DNA of 64,000 nt from UBA9732 sp963621975 (GCA_963621975.1 CAVFGI010000001.1:205191-269190); one strand, 5' to 3'. Shown: positions 35,731 to 44,463, counted from the first letter of the stretch. Notes: generated by a model not told the origin, from the letters alone. Translations and numbers: made by a program.

Positions 35731-36233
35731 CCTAAGAGTTCCCTTTTCAGAAGTTTAATGGTTCCTTTGTCCAAATCAACATCCGATACAAATATACCTT
35801 TCATGTATGGTACCAGATATTTCTTACCATCTAAGGCAAGTACCTCTAGCAACAATGCTTGAGCGCCTTCAACAGTAGCAACCACTTCTCCAACTTCTTC
35901 TTTCTCGTATACAAGCTTCATACCCGGAAGGTCAGCTATGTATACCTCACCTTTGCCTAATTTACTGGCCTGTTCTCTGGGTACCAGAATGTCCCATCCA
36001 GAAATAAAGCGTGCATCCTCAGGACTATCAATTCCCTTAAACTTAACAAGAAGTTCGCCAGAATGATTAAGAACCTGTTCAATCTCCGCTTTTCTGCTTT
36101 TGCCCTCACGTTGAAGTGTTACTTCTTTAAGTGAAAAGAAATGATCAAAGTCATTAGAATAAGGCTTAACCTTTACAAAACCTTTCACACCATGTGGAGC
36201 TCTAACAATTCCGGTTGCAAGGACCTGTTTCAT
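35727..36233 (-). CDS. rimM: 16S rRNA processing protein RimM
   Basis: This 168-residue 30S maturation factor binds S19. It has the N-terminal TGIVRAPHGVKGFVKVKPYSN stretch and a C-terminal PRC-barrel (about residues 90-165, GMKLVYEKEEVGEVV...LVPYMKGIFVSDVDLDKG). ATG 36233 is preferred over the TTG two codons upstream, as the product then starts MKQVLATG. It directly precedes trmD as in most bacteria. Confidence 0.95.
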   Translation of the reverse strand: MKQVLATGIVRAPHGVKGFVKVKPYSNDFDHFFSLKEVTLQREGKSRKAEIEQVLNHSGELLVKFKGIDSPEDARFISGWDILVPREQASKLGKGEVYIADLPGMKLVYEKEEVGEVVATVEGAQALLLEVLALDGKKYLVPYMKGIFVSDVDLDKGTIKLLKRELLG

Positions 36234-36239
36234 ACCCAA

Positions 36240-36473
36240 TCAGTCCAGAATTTCAAGGCTAGTATGCTTGCCGGTTTTTGTTGTTGTAGCACTAAGAATA
36301 GTTCTTAGAGCCTTAGCAATTCTTCCCTGCTTGCCTATGACCTTGCCCAAATCATCCTGAGAAACTCTAAGTTCAAGTATGGTGGACTTTTCGCCCTCCA
36401 CAACATTAACTTCAACAGCTTCTGGATGGTCAACGAGCGATCTGACGATGTATTCGACCAGTTCCTTTTCCAC
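36240..36473 (-). CDS. khpA: KH-domain RNA-binding protein KhpA (YlqC)
   Basis: This 77-residue single KH domain has the DLGKVIGKQGRIAKALRTIL motif with the GxxG loop GKQG. KhpA proteins bind RNA, usually with KhpB. The start is GTG at 36473, with AAGGAC upstream. It keeps its standard place between rpsP and rimM. Confidence 0.95.
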   Translation of the reverse strand: MEKELVEYIVRSLVDHPEAVEVNVVEGEKSTILELRVSQDDLGKVIGKQGRIAKALRTILSATTTKTGKHTSLEILD

Positions 36474-36477
36474 GGGC

Positions 36478-36747
36478 TCAGTCCTTTACAGGAGCTTTAG
36501 CTGTGGCTGGAATTCCCTGTTTTGCCAAAAGCATCTTTACTGTATCGGATGGCTGTGCACCAACACCAATCCAGTAAGCAACTCTCTCAGCATTAATGCT
36601 GATTTGGTTCTCACTCTCTACTGGATGATAGAAACCTATCTCCTCAAGAGGCTTACCCTTGTTTGATTCTCTAGAATCCATAACAACAACTCTGTAGTAT
36701 GGTCTCTTTTTTGTACCAAGTCTTTTCAATCTGATACCAACGCTCAC
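36478..36747 (-). CDS. rpsP: 30S ribosomal protein S16
   Basis: This 89-residue protein has VGIRLKRLGTKKRPYYRVVVMDSR at the N-terminus and the AYWIGVGAQPSDTV segment. The start is GTG at 36747, with GGAGG seven bases upstream. It lies 20 bases after ffh. Confidence 0.97.
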   Translation of the reverse strand: MSVGIRLKRLGTKKRPYYRVVVMDSRESNKGKPLEEIGFYHPVESENQISINAERVAYWIGVGAQPSDTVKMLLAKQGIPATAKAPVKD

Positions 36748-36767
36748 GTCAATTCCTCCTACGAATC

Positions 36768-38105
36768 TCAGTTCATCCCCATCTGCTTCATTAAAGCAGC
36801 CTGGTATTTTTTATTTTTAGCGAGCTTTTTCATATTCAGCCGCATCTTTTCAAACTTTTTCAGTAAATGACCAACCTCACCTACTGATGTTCCACTGCCC
36901 TTTGCAATTCTTTTCTTACGAGCCGGACCAATTATATAGATATTTTGTCTTTCTTGGAAGGTCATTGACTGGATTATTGCTTTTTCTTTTCGCAATTCTG
37001 CCGTGTTAACGTCATCTTCTGATACATTTCCCTTGGCTCCTGGAATCATTTCTATCAATTTTCCAACTCCACCCATCTTTGTCATGTTCTCCAATTGATC
37101 TAGGTAGTCCTGAAGATCAAAAGTGTTTTTGGCCATCTTTTCCTGAAGTTTTTGAGCCTTTTCAATATCATAAGTCTCCTGTGCTTTCTCAACCAAGGAA
37201 ACAATATCACCCATACCCAGGATACGACTTGCCATACGTTCTGGATAGAAAGGTTCAAGGTCCTCCATCTTCTCGCCAACAGCAATGAACTTAATTGGCT
37301 TGCCAACAACTTCCCTGAGAGAGAGCGCTGCACCACCACGGGTATCGGAATCAAATTTAGTCAGAACAACACCAGAAATACCAACTTTGCTCTCAAATTC
37401 TTGAGCAATTGTCACTGCATTCTGACCAGTCATGGCATCAGCTACAAAAAGCGTCTCATCTGGGTGCAATGCGCGACTAATATCTTGAATCTCTTGCATC
37501 ATGACGTCATCTAGGTGCATACGACCCGATGTATCTACAATCAAAACATCATATTGTTCTCGTTTTGCCTTCTTGAATGCATTGGTAGCTACTTGCACAG
37601 CATCCTTTGTGTCTGTTTCAGCATAGACAGGAACGTCTACTTGCTCTCCAAGAACTTGCAATTGAGTAATTGCAGCCGGTCTAACCAAGTCACAAGCGGC
37701 CATCATAACCCTGCGACCCTGCTTCTTAAGCATCAAAGCCAGCTTTGCACTTGTAGTAGTTTTACCAGAGCCCTGAAGACCCATCATTAGGATAACACTT
37801 ACAGTATCAGGCCCTTTAAGTTTTAAAGCTTGATTTTCAGGATCTCCAAGAAGTTGAACCATCTTATCATAGACAACCTTAACAAACTGCTGTCCTGGAT
37901 CAACTGCCTTAAGAACCTTATCTCCCAAAGCCTCTTCCAAAGTTCTATTAACAAAACGTCTAACGACTCTAAGATTAACATCAGCGTCCAGTAACGCCAT
38001 TTTAATTTCTTCAACGGCATCCTGAACATTTTTTTCACTTATCTTAGATTTGCCCGATATAGAACGTATAATTGATGAAAATTTATCACTTATTGAGTCA
38101 AACAT
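36768..38105 (-). CDS. ffh: Signal recognition particle protein Ffh (SRP54)
   Basis: This 445-residue SRP GTPase has an N domain, then G1 (GLQGSGKTTTSAKLA), AACDLVRPAAITQL, DTSGR and TKFDSDTRGGA. A Met-rich M domain that binds SRP RNA and signal peptides begins near residue 295. The N-terminus MFDSISDKFSSI is family-typical, so the ATG at 38105 is secure. Yet a TTGACA/GATAAT promoter ends only nine bases before it and no ribosome binding site exists, implying a leader of about 2-4 bases. It heads the ffh-rpsP-khpA-rimM-trmD-rplS operon. Confidence 0.97.
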   Translation of the reverse strand: MFDSISDKFSSIIRSISGKSKISEKNVQDAVEEIKMALLDADVNLRVVRRFVNRTLEEALGDKVLKAVDPGQQFVKVVYDKMVQLLGDPENQALKLKGPDTVSVILMMGLQGSGKTTTSAKLALMLKKQGRRVMMAACDLVRPAAITQLQVLGEQVDVPVYAETDTKDAVQVATNAFKKAKREQYDVLIVDTSGRMHLDDVMMQEIQDISRALHPDETLFVADAMTGQNAVTIAQEFESKVGISGVVLTKFDSDTRGGAALSLREVVGKPIKFIAVGEKMEDLEPFYPERMASRILGMGDIVSLVEKAQETYDIEKAQKLQEKMAKNTFDLQDYLDQLENMTKMGGVGKLIEMIPGAKGNVSEDDVNTAELRKEKAIIQSMTFQERQNIYIIGPARKKRIAKGSGTSVGEVGHLLKKFEKMRLNMKKLAKNKKYQAALMKQMGMN

Positions 38106-38114
38106 AACTTACGA

Positions 38115-38143
38115 ATTATCCATGAATTAACGTATCATGTCAA
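38115..38143 (-). promoter_or_regulatory. Near-consensus promoter of the ffh operon
   Basis: Minus strand: a perfect TTGACA (38143-38138), a 17-base spacer and GATAAT (38120-38115). The ffh start codon begins ten bases after the end of the -10, so the transcript should be almost leaderless. Confidence 0.7.
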
Positions 38144-38165
38144 TTTGAAAAACTGACCAAAAAAT

Positions 38166-40967
38166 TTACCCTTTCAACTCATCATAAGTCTTGTCAATGT
38201 CCTTGATATCTTCAAGACGATATCCAATCATCTTAGAAACACCAAGTTCTTGTTGTGTGACACCAAGAAGGCTATTTGAACCCAAAACAGTGTTCTTATT
38301 ATGAGTAATGATAATAAATTGGCTCTTGTCATCAAACTTTTCAAGAACACGCAAGAAAGCACCAATGTTTCTAGCATCAAGAGCTGCATCAATCTCATCC
38401 AAAATACAGAACGGAGATGGCTTAACCATATATGTAGCAAAGAGTAATGCAACAGCCGTCATAGAGCGTTCACCACCAGAGAGAAGTTGCATATTCAAGA
38501 GTTTCTTTCCAGGCGGTTGAGCAAAGATATCAATACCAGACTCCAAAACATTCTCATCATCAGTAAGTCTCAGTTCAGCCCTACCACCACCAAAAAGGGT
38601 GCTATACATCTCTTGGAAGTTTTCAGCAATTTGTTTATACGTCTGAAGGAACAACTCTTCACTCTGACGCTTAATCTCAGCAATAACTTCTTCAAGATCA
38701 GCCTTAGCTTTGTTTAAGTCTTCCATGTTTTTGCTGTAGAAGTCAAAATTCTTCTTGGCTTCGTTGTATTCATCTTCAGCCATGTAGTTAATATAACCCA
38801 AATCTTGAATACGTTTTTTTACAGTATCAAGTTCGTTCTTAATATCATCTACAGCAGCAGTAATCTCGTGATCGTTAAATTCCTTAAGGCTTTTTCCTGT
38901 ATTATCAAAGAATTCGGTATATCTATCTTGAATCTGAAGTCCAAGATTACGTACATTTTCAACCGCTGTAGCAATCTCACTAATAAGTTGTTGCCGCCTA
39001 TTAAACTTTTCTTGGAATTGCGAATTTTCAGAAGCAATTTTGTTGGACTTTTCTTCAATAGAATTAGATAAAGACCCAATTTCAGTTTTAATGTTTTTAA
39101 TATCCTCTTGAGCCTCTACTTTTCTGTTTTTGACATTATCTATCATTTCTAGGACTTCATTTACCTTGTCTTGCTCTGCCTCAAGAGAATGAGAAGCGTC
39201 AGAAAAATCAAATTCCATCTGTTGAAGGCTCTGTCTTAAATCAGAAATAGAATCCTTCAATGCCTTATGCTGAGATCTAAATTGAATCTCATCATCCCTC
39301 AAATCTCTTAAATCCGATTCCTTCAAAATCAGCATTCTGCCAAGACGATCAATCTCAGAATTATATTCTGCAATACGGTTTCTACTATCAGTTTCTTTTG
39401 TATAAGATTGCTCTAAACTTGCATCAAGACCAGCCTTCTTAGCAAGCGTTCCTTGAGGAGACACAAACTCATCCAAGAAAGTTGGAATTGTTCCACTATA
39501 TTCTTGAAATAAGCCCTTTATCTCATCCAATTCAGTAAGCAAACTTTCATCCGCATCATCCAAGGCCTGAGTAAACACCTTTGAGTCAAAATTTACGCTA
39601 GAAATTTGCCTTAAAAAATCAATTCTTTCGCTCAAAATCTTCTTGGCCCGTGAAAGCTCTTCAAACAGTTTCTTCTCTGCCTTTGCTCTAACTACTGAGC
39701 TATAACCACTTCCTTTAATATTTTCTTCCAAACGGTTTGCAATATCATTGGCAAGGTCACTAATCTGCTGAGTAATCTTCACACGCTCTTCAGAAAGACT
39801 CTCAATTAGCTTATTTAGGTCATCTATGTCTAATTGATGTCTAATTTTATCGGCTTGAAGCTTTTCAATTTCTTCAGACGCTTTCTCAATACTTTTCTGT
39901 GTTAGCTCAATATTCTCTGCAAGAGAGTCCAATTGCGCCAACTTCTCTTCTAGCCTCAAGTTGTCCTTTTCTATTCTATCCCTATACTGTTGAGCCTTAA
40001 TTTCAGCATCTTTAGATCTTTGAGAAACTTCAGAGTATCTTTCATTGTAAATCTTAATTTGTGCATCAAAAGAATTTAGACGCTCTTCATTTCTATGAAG
40101 AGATTCATAGAGAACATCTCTTTGATGTCTTAACTCATCCAACTCATCTTGTTGCTTAGTAAGACCTGCTCTAACAGTATCCATTGTAGCATCAATTTGG
40201 GCAGCCTCTTGCTCAAGTTTCTTTTGTTCATCTTCTCTATATTGCTTTAGCTTAGTCAAAGACTGAACATAAGAAAGCTGCAAATCAACTTCCAAAGCTT
40301 CTTTCTTTGCACTTAACTCTCTATGCTTTAAAACCTTATCAAGTTGACCTTTTCTAGAATTATAGACCTTCTCAGCTTCACGTAAAAGAAGTTCAACTTG
40401 AGCCATATTATCATCAGTCTTTTGAAGCTTTTTGGCAGCGTCATCGCTCTGCTGTTTAAACTTACTTATTCCAGAGGCCTCCTCAAAAATGTATCGGCGG
40501 TCTTCAGGCTTAAGAGAGAGAATTTGGTCAATCTTTCCCTGTTCAAGAATACTATAGGAAGATTTTCCTACTCCAGTATCCATGAAAAGTTCTTTGACAT
40601 CTCTAAGAAGGGCACGTGTACGGTTAATGTAATACTCATTGTCCCCATTGCGGAACATACGACGTTTAATTTCAACTTCTGCAGCATCAATATTGAGAAA
40701 ATGCTCCTCATTATTTAATGTGAGAATAACCTCACACATTGGCATAGGCTTTCTAAAATCTGTTCCATTGAAAATAACATCTTCACGCTTACCTGCTCTA
40801 ATTGCACTAGGAGCCTGTGTTCCAAGAACCCATTTGATTGAATCAACAACATTACTCTTTCCGCTCCCGTTTGGGCCTAAAAGAGATGTAATACCATCTG
40901 AGAATTCAAACTTAGTTCTATCTGCAAACGATTTGAAACCGTATAGTTCAACGGATTTTAAAAACAC
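38166..40967 (-). CDS. smc: Chromosome segregation protein SMC, short form
   Basis: This 933-residue ATPase has Walker A at 31-39 (GPNGSGKSN), the ELFMDTGVGKSSYSILEQGKID segment of the N-terminal head, long coiled coils (about 165-405 and 520-780) and the C-terminal signature LSGGERS at 829 with Walker B CILDEIDAALD. SMC proteins are usually about 1,180 residues with a globular hinge. Here the central 405-520 region is short, and I see none of the Gly-rich hinge motifs. The start is GTG, with GAGG five bases upstream. A promoter is visible at 40995-41023. Confidence 0.92.
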   Translation of the reverse strand: MFLKSVELYGFKSFADRTKFEFSDGITSLLGPNGSGKSNVVDSIKWVLGTQAPSAIRAGKREDVIFNGTDFRKPMPMCEVILTLNNEEHFLNIDAAEVEIKRRMFRNGDNEYYINRTRALLRDVKELFMDTGVGKSSYSILEQGKIDQILSLKPEDRRYIFEEASGISKFKQQSDDAAKKLQKTDDNMAQVELLLREAEKVYNSRKGQLDKVLKHRELSAKKEALEVDLQLSYVQSLTKLKQYREDEQKKLEQEAAQIDATMDTVRAGLTKQQDELDELRHQRDVLYESLHRNEERLNSFDAQIKIYNERYSEVSQRSKDAEIKAQQYRDRIEKDNLRLEEKLAQLDSLAENIELTQKSIEKASEEIEKLQADKIRHQLDIDDLNKLIESLSEERVKITQQISDLANDIANRLEENIKGSGYSSVVRAKAEKKLFEELSRAKKILSERIDFLRQISSVNFDSKVFTQALDDADESLLTELDEIKGLFQEYSGTIPTFLDEFVSPQGTLAKKAGLDASLEQSYTKETDSRNRIAEYNSEIDRLGRMLILKESDLRDLRDDEIQFRSQHKALKDSISDLRQSLQQMEFDFSDASHSLEAEQDKVNEVLEMIDNVKNRKVEAQEDIKNIKTEIGSLSNSIEEKSNKIASENSQFQEKFNRRQQLISEIATAVENVRNLGLQIQDRYTEFFDNTGKSLKEFNDHEITAAVDDIKNELDTVKKRIQDLGYINYMAEDEYNEAKKNFDFYSKNMEDLNKAKADLEEVIAEIKRQSEELFLQTYKQIAENFQEMYSTLFGGGRAELRLTDDENVLESGIDIFAQPPGKKLLNMQLLSGGERSMTAVALLFATYMVKPSPFCILDEIDAALDARNIGAFLRVLEKFDDKSQFIIITHNKNTVLGSNSLLGVTQQELGVSKMIGYRLEDIKDIDKTYDELKG

Positions 40968-40994
40968 AGCTACCTCACAAAAAACATCTAAAGA

Positions 40995-41023
40995 AATATA
41001 GCATAAACACAGGTTTTTGTCAT
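40995..41023 (-). promoter_or_regulatory. Promoter of smc
   Basis: Minus strand: ATGACA (41023-41018), a 17-base spacer and TATATT (41000-40995), with TG one base before the -10 (extended -10). It leaves about 20 bases of leader with a ribosome binding site. Confidence 0.65.
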
Positions 41024-41030
41024 TCGCTAC

Positions 41031-41060
41031 TTGACCTTTGCCCTACTAATTGAGTATAAG
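41031..41060 (+). promoter_or_regulatory. Promoter of tRNA-Gly
   Basis: TTGACC (41031-41036), an 18-base spacer and TATAAG (41055-41060), ending 11 bases before the mature tRNA 5' end. Confidence 0.65.
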
Positions 41061-41071
41061 TATTCGTACGT

Positions 41072-41142
41072 GCGCTTGTGGTATAATGGTATTACCTCAG
41101 CCTTCCAAGCTGAAGAAGCGGGTTCGACTCCCGTCGGGCGCT
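41072..41142 (+). tRNA. tRNA-Gly, anticodon UCC
   Basis: This 71-base cloverleaf has a seven-pair acceptor stem (GCGCTTG with CGGGCGC, two G-U pairs), an anticodon arm TCAGC-loop-GCTGA with TCC at 41104-41106, and a GGTTCGACTCC T-arm. The discriminator base is T, and CCA is not encoded. A terminator follows at once. Confidence 0.96.
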
Positions 41143-41145
41143 TAC

Positions 41146-41180
41146 AAAGGACCACGCAAAGAAAAGCGTGGTCTTTTATT
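41146..41180 (+). terminator. Intrinsic terminator after tRNA-Gly
   Basis: GACCACGC and GCGTGGTC form a perfect eight-base-pair stem, extended by A/T pairs to about twelve, around an eight-base loop. TTTTATTTTATT follows. It separates the tRNA from the PUR-domain gene, so that gene may depend on read-through or a promoter I cannot see. Confidence 0.8.
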
Positions 41181-41204
41181 TTATTACTTATTGCGGGGGA
41201 TTCT

Positions 41205-41453
41205 ATGGGTCAACGTGGTGAAGTTTTCTCAACAAAATTTGTAACTAATGACAGAACTTATTTTTTCAATGTCAAAGAAAACTATAAAGGAGATATGTAT
41301 CTTAATATTGTAGAGAGTAAAACAACAGCAGACGAAGGCCGTTTCATCCGTCAGAGTATTTTAGTTTATCCAGAAGATCTTGGAGAATTTCTTCGTGAAT
41401 TTCAAAAGTCTGTTGACTATATTAAAATGAACGCCAACAAAGACGAAAAATAG
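41205..41453 (+). CDS. PUR-domain (DUF3276) nucleic-acid-binding protein, BpuR-like
   Basis: This 82-residue single PUR-alpha domain has the RGEVFSTKF, RTYFFNVKENYKGDMYLNI and FLREFQKSVDYIK stretches of the DUF3276/PurA family. In Borrelia the homologue BpuR binds single-stranded DNA and RNA and acts as a regulator; that role is inferred here. The start at 41205 has GGGGGA upstream. An open frame running back to 41031 crosses the tRNA gene and is not real. Its stop abuts the rnhB stop. Confidence 0.88.
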   Translation: MGQRGEVFSTKFVTNDRTYFFNVKENYKGDMYLNIVESKTTADEGRFIRQSILVYPEDLGEFLREFQKSVDYIKMNANKDEK

Positions 41454-42032
41454 TTAATATTTAAACGACAGCCTATGAATAGGACATGGGCCAAATTTTC
41501 TAAGTAATTCTTTATGTTGAGGGCATGGATAGCCTTTGTGTTTTTCAAACTTATATTGTGGCCATTTTTTTGCTGCCCTTATCATAAATCTATCTCTAGC
41601 ATTTTTAGCCAAAATTGACGCTGCCATAATAGCTGGAATTTTAGAATCCCCTTTAACAATAGCCTGACATAAAATATCAACTTCAGGTATTTTATTACCA
41701 TCAACTAAAAGAATGTTAGCAGTTATTTTTTTTTGATTTAATTGAACAAGAACCTTTTCGTAGGCTCTTTTCATAGCCAATAAAGAGGCTTGAAGTATGT
41801 TTATTTGATCAATCTCTTTTGGAGTTGCCCATGCAATTGCCCAAGCAATAGCTTTCTCCTTGATTATAGGCTCTATTTCTAGCCTGCGTTTTTCACTAAG
41901 TTTCTTAGAATCATTAAGAATCTCAAAAGGAAAATCATTGGGTAAAACCACAGCAGAAGCACAAACGGGACCAGCCAAAGGGCCACGTCCCGCTTCATCT
42001 GCACCAATTATAATACTCAGTTGTTCATCCAT
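41454..42032 (-). CDS. rnhB: Ribonuclease HII
   Basis: This 192-residue enzyme cleaves RNA in RNA-DNA hybrids and single ribonucleotides in DNA. GADEAGRGPLAGPV carries the first acidic residues, LNDSKKLSEKRR and ILLVDGNKIP follow, and KHKGYPCPQH matches the C-terminal region. It follows arcC by 5 bases and abuts the convergent PUR-domain gene. Confidence 0.96.
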   Translation of the reverse strand: MDEQLSIIIGADEAGRGPLAGPVCASAVVLPNDFPFEILNDSKKLSEKRRLEIEPIIKEKAIAWAIAWATPKEIDQINILQASLLAMKRAYEKVLVQLNQKKITANILLVDGNKIPEVDILCQAIVKGDSKIPAIMAASILAKNARDRFMIRAAKKWPQYKFEKHKGYPCPQHKELLRKFGPCPIHRLSFKY

Positions 42033-42037
42033 AAAAC

Positions 42038-42973
42038 TCAGTATTGATAAATCTTTGTGCCGGTATCGCCATGAAGAGCCTGAAGAGCCTTATCAAGAGA
42101 AGTAATAATAGCAACTCTACCCTTCTTGCTTTCAGCAAACTGAACACATGCCTGAACCTTAGGGAGCATGGAACCTGGAGCAAAATGGCCCTGAGCGGCT
42201 AGTTCTTTTGCTCTAGAAGGGGAAAGCTCAGAAAGCCACTCTTCATTTTCTTTTCTATAGTTAATAGCTACTTTTTCAACAGCAGTTAAAATAACAAGTT
42301 GATCTGCATCAATCAACTCAGCAAGTTTTTCAGACGCAAAATCTTTATCAATAACAGCTGGAGTACCATAGAGTTTTCCGTCCTTGCGTACTACAGGAAT
42401 ACCGCCACCACCAACGGTGATAACAACACAACCCTGAGCAATAAGGCCTTCAACAGCTTTCTTTTCAATAACATCAATTGGTTTTGGAGAAGGAACAACC
42501 TGTCTATAGCCACGTCCGGCATCCTCAACCATTGTATAACCTTTTTCTTTAGCAATTCTTTCTGCAGTAGCCTTGTCATAAAAAGCCCCAACTGGTTTTG
42601 TTGGATGTGTAAAAGCTTGGTCGTTTTCGTCTACTAACACCTGTGTTACAACCGTAGCAACCTCTTTTTCAATACCTCGAGAAACTAATTCATTTCCAAT
42701 AGCATTTTGAAGGTGATATCCTATATATCCTTGGCTCATAGCACCACACTCAGGGAATGGCATATCTGATTTAATTGCCTTAGCTTCAGCAGCAGTGGCC
42801 ATACCAAGGTTAATCATACCAACTTGAGGTCCATTACCATGTGCTATAACAACTTCATTTCCTGCTGCAATTAAATCAACAATAGGCTTTGCGGTCTCTC
42901 TGACCAATTCAAGCTGTTCATATGGTGTATTTCCTAATGCGTTTCCACCAAGTGCAATCACAATCTTAGACAT
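42038..42973 (-). CDS. arcC: Carbamate kinase
   Basis: This 311-residue amino-acid-kinase-fold enzyme begins IVIALGGNALGN, with HGNGPQVGMINLGM, GGGGIPVV and DKDFASEKLAELIDADQLVILTAVEKVAI. Carbamate kinase makes ATP from carbamoyl phosphate and ADP. No arcA or arcB gene is adjacent, so its substrate source is not shown here. AAGGAG lies seven bases before the ATG. The 85-base upstream gap holds a promoter and two short direct repeats. Confidence 0.95.
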   Translation of the reverse strand: MSKIVIALGGNALGNTPYEQLELVRETAKPIVDLIAAGNEVVIAHGNGPQVGMINLGMATAAEAKAIKSDMPFPECGAMSQGYIGYHLQNAIGNELVSRGIEKEVATVVTQVLVDENDQAFTHPTKPVGAFYDKATAERIAKEKGYTMVEDAGRGYRQVVPSPKPIDVIEKKAVEGLIAQGCVVITVGGGGIPVVRKDGKLYGTPAVIDKDFASEKLAELIDADQLVILTAVEKVAINYRKENEEWLSELSPSRAKELAAQGHFAPGSMLPKVQACVQFAESKKGRVAIITSLDKALQALHGDTGTKIYQY

Positions 42974-43024
42974 TTCTTAACTCCTTAGTGCGTAGACTTA
43001 CTTGCCAGCACAACTTACTTGTCT

Positions 43025-43052
43025 AGTATATCGCAAATGCAACAAATTGCAA
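43025..43052 (-). promoter_or_regulatory. Promoter of arcC-rnhB
   Basis: Minus strand: TTGCAA (43052-43047), a 16-base spacer and TATACT (43030-43025). Between it and the arcC start, CAAGTAAGT occurs twice, 19 bases apart, and could be an operator. Confidence 0.5.
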
Positions 43053-43058
43053 CAAATA

Positions 43059-43676
43059 TTAAACCTTATCTCCTCTTGTTTCATGCAAAATACGTTTTAC
43101 TTCTGGATCTTGGAAAACCATATCAATTTCTTCAGAAGTTAGACCAACATATTCATGACAAAGATAGTGAATCCAAGTTTCATCAGCTGGAGAATTGAGA
43201 ATATGACGTCTGCAATAATAATCGGGCTGAATAGGAAGTGGTTCAGTATCCTTGTAGAGTGGAACTTTATAATCAAATACAGCTATTTTAAGGTCCTCAC
43301 GAGGAATTCCCTTGTCCATAATAATGCTTGCAAGTTTGTTAACCGTATTACCAGTGTCAAAAATATCGTCTACAAGAAGAACTTTGTCGCCAGCACGGAG
43401 ATACTCTGGGGAATATGTCCAGCCATCTACTTGCACGCGTGTTTGATCGCGTAGAACAGTATATGAGCGTGCTACAACAGCCGCATATAAGACCGGTCTT
43501 CTGTGCTCTTTTAGGCAAATCATTTTGAAGTATTCTGAGAAGACATTTGCCATGTAGACTCCTCCACGGAGAGAGACATAAATAACATCAGGAATGAATC
43601 CGTCTTCTTTGTGCATCTTATAGGCAAGTTTCAATGCGCTGTCTCTAATAACATCATGCGGAATAAAGTCCTTCAT
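43059..43676 (-). CDS. Purine-type phosphoribosyltransferase
   Basis: This 205-residue type I phosphoribosyltransferase has the PRPP-binding motif KVLLVDDIFDTGNTVNK near residue 100 and VIYVSLRGGVYMANVF near residue 35. The basic and acidic residues around these fit hypoxanthine, guanine or xanthine salvage, but substrate choice cannot be read by eye. The ATG at 43676 follows GAGGGGG. A GTG five codons earlier overlaps that ribosome binding site and is rejected. Confidence 0.85.
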   Translation of the reverse strand: MKDFIPHDVIRDSALKLAYKMHKEDGFIPDVIYVSLRGGVYMANVFSEYFKMICLKEHRRPVLYAAVVARSYTVLRDQTRVQVDGWTYSPEYLRAGDKVLLVDDIFDTGNTVNKLASIIMDKGIPREDLKIAVFDYKVPLYKDTEPLPIQPDYYCRRHILNSPADETWIHYLCHEYVGLTSEEIDMVFQDPEVKRILHETRGDKV

Positions 43677-43707
43677 ACCTGTCCCCCTCACTGAGCCTTA
43701 TGGCCCA

Positions 43708-44463
43708 TTAAATCTGTGTCAAAATCTCAGGGCCATTTGCAGTAATGGCAACTGTATGTTCAAAATGTGCAGATGGTTTATGATCTGCAGTAATAACAGT
43801 CCAGCCATCTGGCATATCAATAATATTCTTTGTCCCAAGGTTAATCATTGGTTCAATAGCAATGACCATACCTTCTTTTATGCGAGGATTTGGCATATAT
43901 CTACATACATAGTTAGGAATTTCTGGATCCTCGTGAACTTTAAGTCCAACTCCATGACCACAGTATTCTCTGACAACACCAAAGCCATTTTTATCTGCAT
44001 GATCAAAAACTGCAGCACCTATATCTTGAATTCTAGAATGAGGATTATCTAAAACACTAATTCCTCTGTATAAACACTCTCTAGTAACCTTAACTAGCTT
44101 TTCAACCTCTGGTGCAACACTTCCAACAATGTATGTTCTTGCGCTATCTGAGAAATAACCTTTTAAATTAATCCCTAAATCAATACTAACAATATCGCCT
44201 TCATGAATAATTCTTTTTTTCTTTGGAATTCCATGAATAATTTCCTCGTTAATGCTAACGCAAGCAGTTGCAGGAAATCCTTCAAAATTCAAGAAAGCAG
44301 GCTTTCCACCATGTTGAGTAATAAAATCATGGCATATTTTATCTATATCCATTGTAGACATGCCTGGAAGAACTTTTCCTTCTAAAGAATCAAGAAGCTG
44401 GCAAAGAAGATGACAGGATTTTCTTATTCCATCAATTTGTTCATTTGTCTTCAGTAGAATCAT
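43708..44463 (-). CDS. map: Methionine aminopeptidase
   Basis: This 251-residue type I enzyme removes the starter Met from nascent proteins. The metal ligands are visible in VSIDLGINLKGYFSDSART, CGHGVGLKVHEDP, MVIAIEPMINLG and FEHTVAIT. GAGG lies seven bases before the ATG, and the first 23 bases overlap the end of nusB. Confidence 0.96.
   Translation of the reverse strand: MILLKTNEQIDGIRKSCHLLCQLLDSLEGKVLPGMSTMDIDKICHDFITQHGGKPAFLNFEGFPATACVSINEEIIHGIPKKKRIIHEGDIVSIDLGINLKGYFSDSARTYIVGSVAPEVEKLVKVTRECLYRGISVLDNPHSRIQDIGAAVFDHADKNGFGVVREYCGHGVGLKVHEDPEIPNYVCRYMPNPRIKEGMVIAIEPMINLGTKNIIDMPDGWTVITADHKPSAHFEHTVAITANGPEILTQI

Noticed and set aside
41031..41204. Longer N-terminus for the PUR-domain gene
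   Set aside because: It would translate through the tRNA-Gly gene and its terminator; GGGGGA and the family N-terminus support 41205.
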